A stretch of 64,000 nt of DNA from Legionella quinlivanii (GTDB lineage: Bacteria; Pseudomonadota; Gammaproteobacteria; Legionellales; Legionellaceae). The translations under genes were made by a program, and so were the position numbers. Below are positions 26,877-35,794 of the stretch, piece by piece (position 1 is the first letter of the stretch; the number at the start of each line of letters is the position of its first letter). The stretch spans positions 22,575-86,574 of the forward strand of contig NZ_MVJN01000013.1 of the NCBI RefSeq assembly GCF_003265995.1, written 5' to 3'. The notes beneath the pieces were generated by a model. It worked only from the letters and a program-made list of their open reading frames with translations, was not told where the DNA came from and ran no database searches.

Positions 26877-29800
26877 ATGTTAAGCATACAACCACTCAAG
26901 TCAGCACAGGGGGCTGCAGACTATTATGCGGCTGCATTTAATTATTATGCCGGTGATGCCCAGGCCTTACGTTGGCTTGGCCAGGGTAGTGTGCAATTGG
27001 GGCTGTCCGGTACTGTGCAAAAAGAACAAATGCTAGCGCTTCTGGAAGGGAAATTACCCAATGGTCAAACATTAAAAAATAAAAAAGGGGAACACCGTCC
27101 TGGTTTTGACATGACCTTTTCAGCCCCTAAAAGTGTGTCCATTTTGTCAGGATTAGGCGCCGATCCCAATCTATCCCTTCTCCATGATAAGGCGGTTGAA
27201 AAGGCACTTCGTCTCATTGAGAAAGAATTTTCGCAAGCCCGCGTGGTCATTCAGGGCAAAGTGCACTATGTCGATACGGGAAATCTTGTGGTTGCAGCGT
27301 TCAGACAGCCTTCTTCACGTGCCAATGATCCGGCTTTGCATACGCATTGCGTCACACTGAATATCACCTTTACCCCCGCAGATGGAAAGGCACGTTCCCT
27401 GGCCTCCGATATCAACGGTCATTTCGGGGTCGTTGAGCAATTGCAACAGCATGTGACCTATGCCGGCCTTTTATACCGCACTGAACTCGCCAATTTATTA
27501 AAAGAGCAAGGCTATCGGCTTCGCGATGTGGGAAAAGGGATGTTTGAAATTGATGGGATCCCCGAGGAGGTATTAAAGGCGTTTTCCACACGCCGTCAAG
27601 CCATTGAAGAAAAAATGCAAGAAAAGGGCTGGGAAGGAGCACGCCTGGCTAGCAAAGCAACGCTCTTAACCCGGAATGCCAAGGAAGAACATGATATAGC
27701 CATTTTACAAGCGGATTGGCAACAGCGAGCTGAACAGTTGGGCTTCGATGCGTCAGCGTTTATTATCTCACACAAGGATTTAGCCGAATCCTCCAAGACC
27801 GCCGGTTTTTTCACAGTGATCAAAGAAAAACTCCTTGAGCGTTTTTATGGAAAACAGGATTTAATCGAATTGAAAGCAAAAGAAGCGGTCTTTGTTGCCA
27901 TAGAGGCTCTTTCCCAACAAACCAGTGTGTTTGAAGTAAGGCAATTAAAGGAAGCGGCCCTTAAACATAGCCTAACAGGTGCCACAGTGGTTCCCATTGA
28001 CGTGATTGATGCAATGATTGCGACGCATATTAAGAACGGGTTGCTTTATCAGGCCGTAGATCCCATTACCAAGCGCTCTATGCTGACTACGCCATGGGCG
28101 CTCACATTAGAAACAGAAACCCTAGCCCGTATTGAGTTGAATCAAGGGCTATTAAACCCGATTGCCACTACGCATGCCGTCTTGCAGGCCCAAAAACACC
28201 ATGAAGCCAATTCCCCTTTTCCTCTTACCGCATCCCAGAAAAGCGCCTTGATGCATGTGTTTACTTCAACCGACCGCTTCAATGCCGTTCAAGGTTATGC
28301 CGGTACGGGAAAAACGACCATGCTGCAATTAACCAAAGCGCTGGCTTCTGACAAAGGATGGAATTTAAGAGGGCTAGCTGTTACCAGCAGTGCAGTAAAC
28401 GAGCTTCGTGATAAAGCGGGAATTCGCTCTGATGTCTTTCCAATCGTTCACCAAGAGCTTCTAAATGCCTCCAGGAACTCCTTGAAGAATACCCTCTATG
28501 TTCTGGATGAAGCGTCCATGCTGTCTACCATTCAAGGCCATGAACTGATCAAATTAATCGAGCAAAAAGGGGCAAGGCTCTTATTAACTGGCGATGATGA
28601 CCAATTGTCCAGCGTGAAGTGTGGCCGCATTTTTGGTCAGGCGCAATCCTATGGGATGGCCACAGTGAAGATGACCGATATTATTCGACAAACCAATGAC
28701 AAAACCCGGGGGGCTGTAAGAGATGCCATAAACAGGGAGTGCTATGAGTCGATTCAAAAACTCGATGAAGTACGGGAATTTAAAACGCATGATGAACGAA
28801 TTGAGGCGATTGCTCATCACTGGTTAAATCTATCGCATTCGGTTCGTGAAAGAACGCTTGTTTTTGCGCCAACCCACGCTAACCGCCATGATATTACACA
28901 CATCATACGCCAAAACCTAAAGGAAGAAGGGACCTTAATCGGTCCAGAGTATGTTATCAATACCTTAAAACCAAAGGCAATTGAAGAGGTCCAATATCAT
29001 CATACGCAATATTATCAGCAAGGCGATGTGCTGCGTTTTAATTTAAAGCTGCCCAAGTCCGGCATTCAATCAGGGGACTATTTAACGGTTGGAAAAATGA
29101 CTGCAACGCATCAAGAGAATAAGACGATACCACTCATCAATAGAGAGGGGCGCTCGGTTACCCTTTATTTAAGGGAGTTACCTCAGTATAAGCCTACCCG
29201 TGCGGGATTGAATCGTCCCATTGAGTTTTATGAAGCAACTACCCTCTCGCTTTGTGTTCAAGATAAGGTCTTAATTACTCGAAATAACAATCAGGCAGGG
29301 CTTGTAAACTCCTCGCTAGCCTCTGTCAAGGCAATGGATGAAAAAACAGTGACGCTTTGTTTTGAAAAAAACAATGAGGAGAAAACATTTCCCCTTGATG
29401 CCAACGAATTACAGCATTTGGATCATGGGTATGTGTTAACCAACATGAAAGTGCAGGGGAAGGATAAGCACTATGCCTTGGGATTAATCGAATCTTATAA
29501 CCAATTTTCAGCGACATTGAGAAACTATTATGTGCAAATTTCTCGAGCCATTTCCCGTATGACGCTCATTACGGATGATAAGAACCAGCTACTCAAAGCC
29601 CTGGAATATAATGACGACACAAAAAAATCGGCTCTGGACTATGTAAATAGTGACTTACTGACACGTCACAAAGAACAGTTTGCTAATCATCCAAAGGCCA
29701 TGGATGTGAACGCCATTACCCATAAGAAAGCGCAAAATGATGAGGTGGTGAAACAAAAGCAGACGCTGATTAATCACTATAGTGAGGCTAAGGAAAAGCA

Positions 29801-32800
29801 AAAAACCGCACCGGCTTGCAAAATAGCCTGGCAAATCGCCACCGACGAGACGCTTAGGCGAATGGCAAGGCATCAATTGGGCATCTCTGAAAGTATCATA
29901 CGACAAGACGCATTGAAATTCGCTACAATGAAGTGGTTAAACGGATTAAGCCCTGAGGAGCGAGAAAAAGCGTTAACGGTTAAAGCATACCTTAATGCTT
30001 GTTTAAATACCCAGAAAGGCTGGAAATCAGTGCATGATGGAAATCGCAGCCCCCTGCAAAAATCAAAAGCGACGGCGTGGTCTGAAACCAGAAACGCACT
30101 GGCTCATCGCATCACCGAACGAATTGAAGAGTACATCACTTCTTTGCACCATTTTTCAATTGGCAAACTTAACCGCTTAGGGATTTCGCAATACCGTATT
30201 GAAAAAGCAGAAGAGAGAGCCTATGCGAGGCTTCACAATTTAAGTGTTCACGCTGAAAAACACCAAAAGGGGCTCACCGTCGCTTCATTTTTTAAGGAAG
30301 AAGACCCAAAGACAAAAGAGTCACTCGCATTAGTGCTTAAAAATCAGTCCAAGGCGATTCATCCGCATTTAATTCGTTTCGCTGAAAAGACCAACAAATC
30401 GCTCGATGGCTTGTGGCGTGAAATAAACCAACAGGCCAGAAAGCGGGAAGAAGATCTCTTTAGAGAGGGGCTTAATCTTGAGGAGCAAGCGCTTTTTGAT
30501 ACCGTTAAAACCTACCAGTCACTGAATAAAGAACTGGCTGTTCATTATGCCAGCTCTCTTTATGCCTTACAGACCGGAAAGGAACTCTCAGAGACCGTTG
30601 TGGAAGCCCAGCAAAAGGCTGCCACTCTAAGAAATCAGATTGCGTCTAACCTTCTCGGCAATCCCTCCGCTAATAAAGTATTGAGCGTCCTAAAGGTAGA
30701 TGAGAACAAACTACTGAAACAGGCGGCTAACCATGATAAAAGGGAAACGGTTCTCCAATTTCAACAATCCGCTTCGAACTTTAAGCAGAAAAAAGAGACT
30801 GCTTTGGTCATCGCATCGGATATCAAAGGCCATTATCCATTTATAAAGGAGTTGGGTGTCAATACAAACTCATTAAATGCCTTCATGCGAATCGAAGCGC
30901 GAAGTGTCTTTATCAATGAACTCAATGAGGCGCAAAAGCGTGATTTTCGCAACGTCATGCAGTACAAACTGATTAGTCAAAAAGCCAGTAGCGCTTGGAA
31001 ACGCATTTTTTCACTACAGGCACAAGGGCAGGGCGTTAATGAACTCCGTATGATTCAAGCCCAGCAATTAACCGCTAAACGCGACAGTCTGGCCTTTCGC
31101 ATACATCAGAATGTATCAATACACGGTTTTTGTGATCGGGAAAAGTTAGATCCTCTTAAAATTGAACAACATGCAAAACAGCATGGCGCGCGTCAACAGA
31201 CCCTTATTCAATTAAACGAAACCAAAGACAAACTCTTCAAACAATTAGAAAGTCGTGCAGAGGGCATGAGTAAGCTCGAGTCTGCGCACTGGCATAAAGC
31301 CTGGGCAGAATTAAAAACGAATCTACATCGACTCGCTAAAAAGGAAGCTCTTTACCACGCTGCCATTGGTGAGCTGAAGAAGCCTCTGGATTTTACCGAC
31401 TCGCAAAAGCTTTTAATGAGTCGGTATGAACTGAATAATAACTCCAATAAGGATATTATCGCTGAGAAAACAACGAGCAAGACTCTACCAGGAAAAATCA
31501 GGGACTTCTTCGATGCCGCAACGATTATTGACGCATTAGCCGAAAATCCTATTGAGACTTATCGCGCCATCTTTGGGGAGCCAAAGAAGATCACCTCCAA
31601 AGAAATGCGCTTCTCAGGGGGGCTGATTGTCTCCTTGAAAGGAAAGAAGGCAGGGTTTTGGTATGATTTTTCAGAAGGACATGGGGGAAACCCGCTTTCG
31701 GCTATTATGAAAGAGCGAGGACTGTCCTTTCAGGAGGCTTTAAGAGAAGGCGCTGCAATTGCCGGGATTTCAGGAGTAGCCAGTTGGCCACCAATGCGGA
31801 AAGAAAAGCCACTGGATTTAATCGACGTAAAGGAAGAAAAAAATAAAATTATCTCCGCAAAAAGCATTCTGAAAGGGGGTATTCCTATTTCAGGTACTTT
31901 GGCAGAAACGTATTTAAAAGTGCATCGCGGTATTGAAAATCCTGAACAACTCAATGTTCTATTTTGGCCTAAGGGCGCTCTGTGGAAAGCAACCGATGAT
32001 AACGGAAATCTTTATGAGAAGACAAATAAAATACCCGCCTTGTTAATTGCGGCTAAGAATGCCAAAGGAGAAATCACGGGTGTACAACGGATTTATTTGG
32101 ATGAGAAAACGGGTAGAAAAAATACCTTTATGGAGACTGCTAAGTTATCCAAAGGAAAAATAGAAGGAAGTGCCGGATTATTGCAAAAAGGTGAAAAATT
32201 CGGAACGTTGTATTTAGCAGAGGGACCTGAGACGGGAGCCACACTGGCCATGGCAAATCCTAAGGCCAGTGTGCTGGTTTCCTTTGGCTTATCCAACTTG
32301 AAAAACTTAAACGAGCTTATTAAAAAACTCTATCCCAGTGAAGTGATTATTGCAGGGGATAATGATTCCGCAGCCAAGAATGACACGTTAAAAATAACAG
32401 AGGATGCAAGAGCGTTTTTAGCTACGAAGGGAATAATATCGACGCTTATTATCCCGAACACTATTGCGGGAAGAGATAAAACCGACTGGAATGATGTTCA
32501 TCAACTCCAAGGATTAAACCAGGTGAAACAGCAGCTCGGCTTAATCGAAGAAAAGCAGGTCCTTCATAAAACAGTGATACGGCACCATAATGAACAATTA
32601 AATCAAATAGAACAGTACGTGAAGCATTTCGCCGATGGCTCAAATCTACTCCCTAAAATGGTCTTGCCAGGAGCGTATAGTAGAGACCATTTGAAATCCA
32701 TTTACTCGACGATTGATAAAGCGAATAACGCGCCTCAAAAAGTATCGGAAACCAAGCAAAAAAAGCACTATGATAGTAAGCAGAAAAGCATGGATATGGA

Positions 32801-32807
32801 GATTTAA
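26877..32807 (+). CDS. traI: TraI relaxase-helicase with C-terminal Toprim/primase-like extension
   Basis: The protein has 1976 residues, against 1756 in F TraI. The MOBF relaxase domain comes first: Tyr pairs 16-17 and 23-24, then the metal-binding His segment HTH at 155-157 (PALHTHCVTLN). The helicase follows: Walker A GYAGTGKT at 473-480, VLDEASML near 543 and a UvrD/RecD-like end FSATLRNYYVQISRAISRM near 880. A long helical region runs to about 1540. The last 430 residues contain FSGGLIVSLKGKKAGFWYDFSEGHGG and a Toprim core with E1782 (AEGPETG) and D1828/D1830 (GDNDSA), as in mobilisation-linked primases. It nicks oriT, unwinds DNA and may prime synthesis in the recipient. Confidence 0.92.
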   Translation: MLSIQPLKSAQGAADYYAAAFNYYAGDAQALRWLGQGSVQLGLSGTVQKEQMLALLEGKLPNGQTLKNKKGEHRPGFDMTFSAPKSVSILSGLGADPNLSLLHDKAVEKALRLIEKEFSQARVVIQGKVHYVDTGNLVVAAFRQPSSRANDPALHTHCVTLNITFTPADGKARSLASDINGHFGVVEQLQQHVTYAGLLYRTELANLLKEQGYRLRDVGKGMFEIDGIPEEVLKAFSTRRQAIEEKMQEKGWEGARLASKATLLTRNAKEEHDIAILQADWQQRAEQLGFDASAFIISHKDLAESSKTAGFFTVIKEKLLERFYGKQDLIELKAKEAVFVAIEALSQQTSVFEVRQLKEAALKHSLTGATVVPIDVIDAMIATHIKNGLLYQAVDPITKRSMLTTPWALTLETETLARIELNQGLLNPIATTHAVLQAQKHHEANSPFPLTASQKSALMHVFTSTDRFNAVQGYAGTGKTTMLQLTKALASDKGWNLRGLAVTSSAVNELRDKAGIRSDVFPIVHQELLNASRNSLKNTLYVLDEASMLSTIQGHELIKLIEQKGARLLLTGDDDQLSSVKCGRIFGQAQSYGMATVKMTDIIRQTNDKTRGAVRDAINRECYESIQKLDEVREFKTHDERIEAIAHHWLNLSHSVRERTLVFAPTHANRHDITHIIRQNLKEEGTLIGPEYVINTLKPKAIEEVQYHHTQYYQQGDVLRFNLKLPKSGIQSGDYLTVGKMTATHQENKTIPLINREGRSVTLYLRELPQYKPTRAGLNRPIEFYEATTLSLCVQDKVLITRNNNQAGLVNSSLASVKAMDEKTVTLCFEKNNEEKTFPLDANELQHLDHGYVLTNMKVQGKDKHYALGLIESYNQFSATLRNYYVQISRAISRMTLITDDKNQLLKALEYNDDTKKSALDYVNSDLLTRHKEQFANHPKAMDVNAITHKKAQNDEVVKQKQTLINHYSEAKEKQKTAPACKIAWQIATDETLRRMARHQLGISESIIRQDALKFATMKWLNGLSPEEREKALTVKAYLNACLNTQKGWKSVHDGNRSPLQKSKATAWSETRNALAHRITERIEEYITSLHHFSIGKLNRLGISQYRIEKAEERAYARLHNLSVHAEKHQKGLTVASFFKEEDPKTKESLALVLKNQSKAIHPHLIRFAEKTNKSLDGLWREINQQARKREEDLFREGLNLEEQALFDTVKTYQSLNKELAVHYASSLYALQTGKELSETVVEAQQKAATLRNQIASNLLGNPSANKVLSVLKVDENKLLKQAANHDKRETVLQFQQSASNFKQKKETALVIASDIKGHYPFIKELGVNTNSLNAFMRIEARSVFINELNEAQKRDFRNVMQYKLISQKASSAWKRIFSLQAQGQGVNELRMIQAQQLTAKRDSLAFRIHQNVSIHGFCDREKLDPLKIEQHAKQHGARQQTLIQLNETKDKLFKQLESRAEGMSKLESAHWHKAWAELKTNLHRLAKKEALYHAAIGELKKPLDFTDSQKLLMSRYELNNNSNKDIIAEKTTSKTLPGKIRDFFDAATIIDALAENPIETYRAIFGEPKKITSKEMRFSGGLIVSLKGKKAGFWYDFSEGHGGNPLSAIMKERGLSFQEALREGAAIAGISGVASWPPMRKEKPLDLIDVKEEKNKIISAKSILKGGIPISGTLAETYLKVHRGIENPEQLNVLFWPKGALWKATDDNGNLYEKTNKIPALLIAAKNAKGEITGVQRIYLDEKTGRKNTFMETAKLSKGKIEGSAGLLQKGEKFGTLYLAEGPETGATLAMANPKASVLVSFGLSNLKNLNELIKKLYPSEVIIAGDNDSAAKNDTLKITEDARAFLATKGIISTLIIPNTIAGRDKTDWNDVHQLQGLNQVKQQLGLIEEKQVLHKTVIRHHNEQLNQIEQYVKHFADGSNLLPKMVLPGAYSRDHLKSIYSTIDKANNAPQKVSETKQKKHYDSKQKSMDMEI

Positions 32808-32817
32808 ATTGCCATGA

Positions 32818-33150
32818 CTAAAGCTCTTCTGGTGCAATTCCCATGAGTTCCTGGTATTTATTAATGGATAAATCCATCAATTTTTTAAACTCCTCCTGGC
32901 CATAGTCCATTTGTTTAGACGCTATATTTTTTAACAGCGCATTCATTTGAATCATGAGCTTAAAGCAGTGCTTTTCAATTTCAGAAAATTGGTCTTCTGC
33001 GCTTTGGTATTCCTGGCTTTTTTCCGTCACCATTAATCCAATTTCGGTCATTTTGGTGATAGTATACGAAAGCGAATCGTCGTTATCGCCTGCATATTTA
33101 ATGAGTTTTGCATAGAGCGCATTGGGTAAAGTGATGGTGACTCGAGGCAT
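32818..33150 (-). CDS. Ribbon-helix-helix relaxosome/regulatory protein (TraY/TraM position)
   Basis: The 110-residue protein starts MPRVTITLPNALYAKLIKYA, a ribbon-helix-helix DNA-binding N-terminus, and continues as a mainly helical, probably oligomerising domain. It converges on traI with an 11-base gap. The DNA upstream of its start holds clustered GTGATGCA repeats (33179-33297), a natural binding array for such a protein. I expect an auxiliary relaxosome protein that binds oriT and represses itself. A plasmid-type antitoxin is possible but no toxin gene adjoins it. Confidence 0.68.
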   Translation of the reverse strand: MPRVTITLPNALYAKLIKYAGDNDDSLSYTITKMTEIGLMVTEKSQEYQSAEDQFSEIEKHCFKLMIQMNALLKNIASKQMDYGQEEFKKLMDLSINKYQELMGIAPEEL

Positions 33151-33599
33151 GGAAATCTCCTTTTACAATATTATTCCGTGATGCACATGCGATGAACTGG
33201 CTGATGCATGGGTGCTGCATCAATAACCTGTACCAACATTGTATTCTAAAATGAAATGCTGCACCAGAGATTTATGGTGATGCATTTGTGATGCACCTCT
33301 TTGATTAAAATGGCGTCATTTTCCAGCCGCTGTGTAATACATGTTGACCATTCACAGACCAGCTATAGGCTATTTCTGCAAGCCGATGGGTATTTTCGAA
33401 ATAATTAATAAAAATCAATTGTTTACAAATTAGCATTTCAATGCGAAAGGTGTGCTTGTTTTTAAAGTTGTTATCTTTTCTTGTTGTTTAGAGGGCCGTT
33501 TTTTGTTAAAGGTTATTTGCTCTTTTAAGCGCACATCAATTGCGCGCTTGTGATTGACTCGCTATATAATTTTCTTTACTATGAATTGATGATGATTAA
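33151..33599. promoter_or_regulatory. 449-base non-coding region, candidate oriT and regulator promoter
   Basis: No gene is seen here. The left third has direct and inverted copies of GTGATGCA (33179-33186, 33277-33284, 33288-33295) and TGCTGCATCA near 33213. The right end has an inverted repeat AAGCGC/GCGCTT (33527-33532 and 33544-33549) and a TATAAT at 33565-33570 before the next rightward gene. An origin of transfer usually lies beside the relaxase and its accessory gene, so this is the best oriT location in the window. The nick site could not be identified. Confidence 0.45.
33179..33297. repeat. GTGATGCA repeat cluster upstream of the ribbon-helix-helix gene
   Basis: GTGATGCA occurs at 33179-33186, 33277-33284 and 33288-33295. 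The last two are 11 bases apart, one helical turn. Related words CTGATGCAT and TGCTGCATCA lie between them. Such spacing suits side-by-side binding of ribbon-helix-helix dimers. The repeats are seen directly; the binding protein is inferred from position. Confidence 0.55.
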
Positions 33600-33896
33600 A
33601 TGGAATTTAATATGATCTTGCTGCCAATCTTTTTCGTCTTTTGTTTTGTAGCGATCACTTATTTAAATTATAAGGATCACAAAGCAGGTCGTTTGCATCG
33701 GGAAATGGGAACGAATCAAATCGAACAAACGGAATATAATCCTGCAACAGGTTTGCCCATGATAGGGGCATTGGACAGCATGAGCAATTCAATGGGTTCT
33801 AGTGCATCCGACAGGGATAATTATTGGAATCATGATTATCATCGTCATTCAACGCTTGATAGCAGCAGCTATGATTCATTTGGCAATCGCTACTGA
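33600..33896 (+). CDS. Small single-pass membrane protein, unknown function
   Basis: The protein has 98 residues from ATG 33600; ATG 33612 (MILLPIFF) is also possible. One N-terminal membrane helix (MILLPIFFVFCFVAITYL) is followed by a basic turn and a polar tail rich in Ser, Asp, Tyr and His (MSNSMGSSASDRDNYWN). No family is recognised. A TATAAT at 33565-33570 may serve it. It is the first gene past the transfer region. Confidence 0.5.
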   Translation: MEFNMILLPIFFVFCFVAITYLNYKDHKAGRLHREMGTNQIEQTEYNPATGLPMIGALDSMSNSMGSSASDRDNYWNHDYHRHSTLDSSSYDSFGNRY

Positions 33897-33967
33897 AGAA
33901 AATTACAATTGGCTATGCATAGATTCAGGATTGATATAATTCATTAATGCAGCGAATAAATGGCGTA

Positions 33968-34037
33968 AAATTTGATAAGACCTCAATTTTTATTATTGAT
34001 CTTATCAAATTTAGGCTTCGTAGTGGCTATCAATAAT
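33968..34037. repeat. Two overlapping, mutually exclusive inverted repeats
   Basis: AAATTTGATAAGA (33968-33980) is a perfect 13-base complement of 34000-34012. ATTATTGAT (33992-34000) is a perfect 9-base complement of 34029-34037. The two share base 34000 and the loop, so both hairpins cannot form fully together. They sit in the AT-rich gap between convergent genes. They could be a bidirectional terminator, protein sites, or a recombination or replication site. Confidence 0.5.
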
Positions 34038-34094
34038 CAAAGTAATAAATATAAACTACCGTTTGTTATGGAATTCAAAAAATGTCAGTACAAT

Positions 34095-34358
34095 TTAAAT
34101 TAACTCCCAATCCCCAAAGAACCCCCCATTCGTTTTAATTAAATCTTCAACAACATGCATTTCTAAACCATCTCCCAATGCATTCCAACCCGTCAAATCC
34201 TTGGCTGTCTGTAAAGCATTTTCATTAACAAAATAAACTCTTGGCACTCCATAAGTCCATATGATCCCCTCAACACCATCAAGTGTTACACCCTCAAACC
34301 CCCAATCATCCATTTCTTGTTCAGGATTATTGCGACCATGATATAATCTTATTTTCAT
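34095..34358 (-). CDS. Small acidic protein of unknown function after the DUF932 gene
   Basis: ATG 34358 (MKIRLYHGRNNPEQEMDDWGFEG) follows AAGGAC; an upstream ATG at 34427 would lack a good site. It encodes 87 residues with no recognised motif. The text resembles small proteins found next to plasmid DUF932 genes. It follows the DUF932 gene with about 75 bases between them and probably shares its transcript. Confidence 0.55.
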   Translation of the reverse strand: MKIRLYHGRNNPEQEMDDWGFEGVTLDGVEGIIWTYGVPRVYFVNENALQTAKDLTGWNALGDGLEMHVVEDLIKTNGGFFGDWELI

Positions 34359-34433
34359 AAATGTCCTTAATTTGATGCTTGTTTTCGCTCTTATGAGGTG
34401 AACAAAGGAGGACCTTTGTTCACCCATGAGAAA

Positions 34434-35237
34434 CTATCTTTTTATTTCCATCATTTTTTCAGTAAGAGTCCACAAAGCACGATTTAATCTGACATTTTGA
34501 TCAATGGCTTTTACTTCTCTGGTTTTTGTACGAGTGGTATAACCGTATTTATTGAAACGATGACCACGGATCCCGCCTTTAATTAAATTTTCTTGAAGGA
34601 TATTGAACACGGTAAATAGATCATTATCTGTTTGATCCCTATAACGCCTTGGTTGCAATAAACTCTGAGGATTAACGCTCATGTCTCCCTCTGTATCCGA
34701 GAATTTTAGTGAATGGGCTGCTTCGGCAAAAATCATTTTTTCCTCATCGTTCAGAAGAATTGAAGCCATATCATCCGATGCATCAAGCATGTTATTCGCC
34801 GTTTCTATCACCTTATAGGTGCCTTCAATAACATTTCCAATCACGTCGCCCTGATGTTTAATTCTGATTTCGTCATACGATTGTCCTGCAATCAGTCCAT
34901 TACCACAGACAACCCTGAAAAGACCAGCGATTAAGCGATAGGATGACAAACCGTCATGAGAATTAATGAGAACCAGTTCTGGGTAAAGTCCCTGATTATT
35001 TTGCATGACATCATGGCGTTGAAAACGAAGCATGTGTTTTGCAAATATTTTAGATTCTTGGTTCTGGCTTTTGGTCTGAGTTGCCCAAGTGGGGAAAAAC
35101 CCTTCTGACATGAGTTTATCAATGACTTGCTCGGTTGAGATGGGCGAATACTTGGTACTCGTTTGATGAGATTTTGCTTGCGTGAAGATGGATGGCGCTA
35201 ATTTGAATAATTTTTCTTTTGATAAGACGGGTAACAT
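34434..35237 (-). CDS. DUF932 (plasmid/phage-like) protein
   Basis: The 267-residue protein has the DUF932 pattern: IFAKHMLRFQRHDVM, YPELVLINSHDGLSSYRLIAGLFRVVCGNGLIAGQSY and a C-terminal RGHRFNKYGYTTRTKTREVKAIDQNVRLNRALW. These proteins are common on plasmids, phages and conjugative elements; their biochemical role is not established. AGGAGA precedes ATG 35237. A strong promoter (TTGACA, 17 bases, GATACT on the minus strand) drives it. Its leader shares 24 identical bases with that of the divergent gene at 35426. Confidence 0.82.
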   Translation of the reverse strand: MLPVLSKEKLFKLAPSIFTQAKSHQTSTKYSPISTEQVIDKLMSEGFFPTWATQTKSQNQESKIFAKHMLRFQRHDVMQNNQGLYPELVLINSHDGLSSYRLIAGLFRVVCGNGLIAGQSYDEIRIKHQGDVIGNVIEGTYKVIETANNMLDASDDMASILLNDEEKMIFAEAAHSLKFSDTEGDMSVNPQSLLQPRRYRDQTDNDLFTVFNILQENLIKGGIRGHRFNKYGYTTRTKTREVKAIDQNVRLNRALWTLTEKMMEIKR

Positions 35238-35281
35238 GTTGTTCTCCTATGTTTTTACTATTGTTCTCAAGGAACAGATAC

Positions 35282-35310
35282 AGTATCGCAAGAATACCAA
35301 TGAATGTCAA
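35282..35310 (-). promoter_or_regulatory. Sigma-70-type promoter for the DUF932 gene
   Basis: On the minus strand TTGACA (35310-35305) is followed after 17 bases by GATACT (35287-35282), about 45 bases before the ATG. This is a near-consensus promoter. A small palindrome (TGTTC-TCAAG-GAACA, 35262-35276) lies just downstream, in the likely start region. Confidence 0.65.
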
Positions 35311-35320
35311 CATGTATTAT

Positions 35321-35357
35321 CAACTTATATGACAAATAAATCTTATCAAATAAGTTG
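35321..35357. promoter_or_regulatory. Inverted repeat between divergent promoters, likely operator
   Basis: CAACTTAT (35321-35328) and ATAAGTTG (35350-35357) are exact complements. The right arm overlaps the -35 box of the rightward promoter (35355-35360) and the left arm lies 10 bases behind the leftward -35 box. A dimeric regulator bound here could control both genes. Confidence 0.5.
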
Positions 35358-35382
35358 AATATGTTCTGGGGTTTGTTATACT
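35355..35382 (+). promoter_or_regulatory. Promoter for the gene at 35426
   Basis: TTGAAT (35355-35360) and TATACT (35377-35382) are separated by 16 bases. The likely start near 35390 gives a leader of about 35 bases that contains the 24-base block (35400-35423) also found in the divergent DUF932 leader (35240-35263). Confidence 0.6.
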
Positions 35383-35425
35383 GTTCTTGTCTTCATGACC
35401 AATAGTAAAAACATAGGAGAACACA

Positions 35426-35749
35426 ATGACTATTCCAGAACATATTCAACAACAACTGCTCCATACCAACAAAGCGATCGTCTGGTCGTGGGGAGTATCT
35501 AAATGGTATGAGCTTTCAGATAACGCTCTCGCAATGAGAGTTCACGCGCGTTACTTAGATGGTTTTGTGTGTATAGAACTGGATGAAGCCCGAGACTTAT
35601 ACAATATTTCCTTTTATTTGAATAAAGATTTTCAAGACTTGATCATAGGGCCACAAATTCCCTATAAGCCGATGAAGGGGGTTTATTGCGATCAACTCGT
35701 TGAATTCATAGATAATAGAATTGAAAAAATACCGGATTATAAATATTGA
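35426..35749 (+). CDS. Small acidic protein, divergent from DUF932 gene, unknown function
   Basis: The protein has 107 residues and no recognised motif. It is rich in aromatic residues (IVWSWGVSKWYELSDNALAM, VYCDQLVEFID). AGGAGA precedes the ATG. The matching leader and shared operator suggest co-regulation with the DUF932 gene. Confidence 0.6.
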   Translation: MTIPEHIQQQLLHTNKAIVWSWGVSKWYELSDNALAMRVHARYLDGFVCIELDEARDLYNISFYLNKDFQDLIIGPQIPYKPMKGVYCDQLVEFIDNRIEKIPDYKY

Positions 35750-35794
35750 TATCATCCCTCCTTTAAGGGGGAATGTATTAACAGGAGCCGCCTC

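Noticed and set aside
33151..33599. CRISPR-like array from the GTGATGCA words
   Set aside because: The repeats are only 8-10 bases and unevenly spaced, with no spacer-sized intervals and no cas genes.
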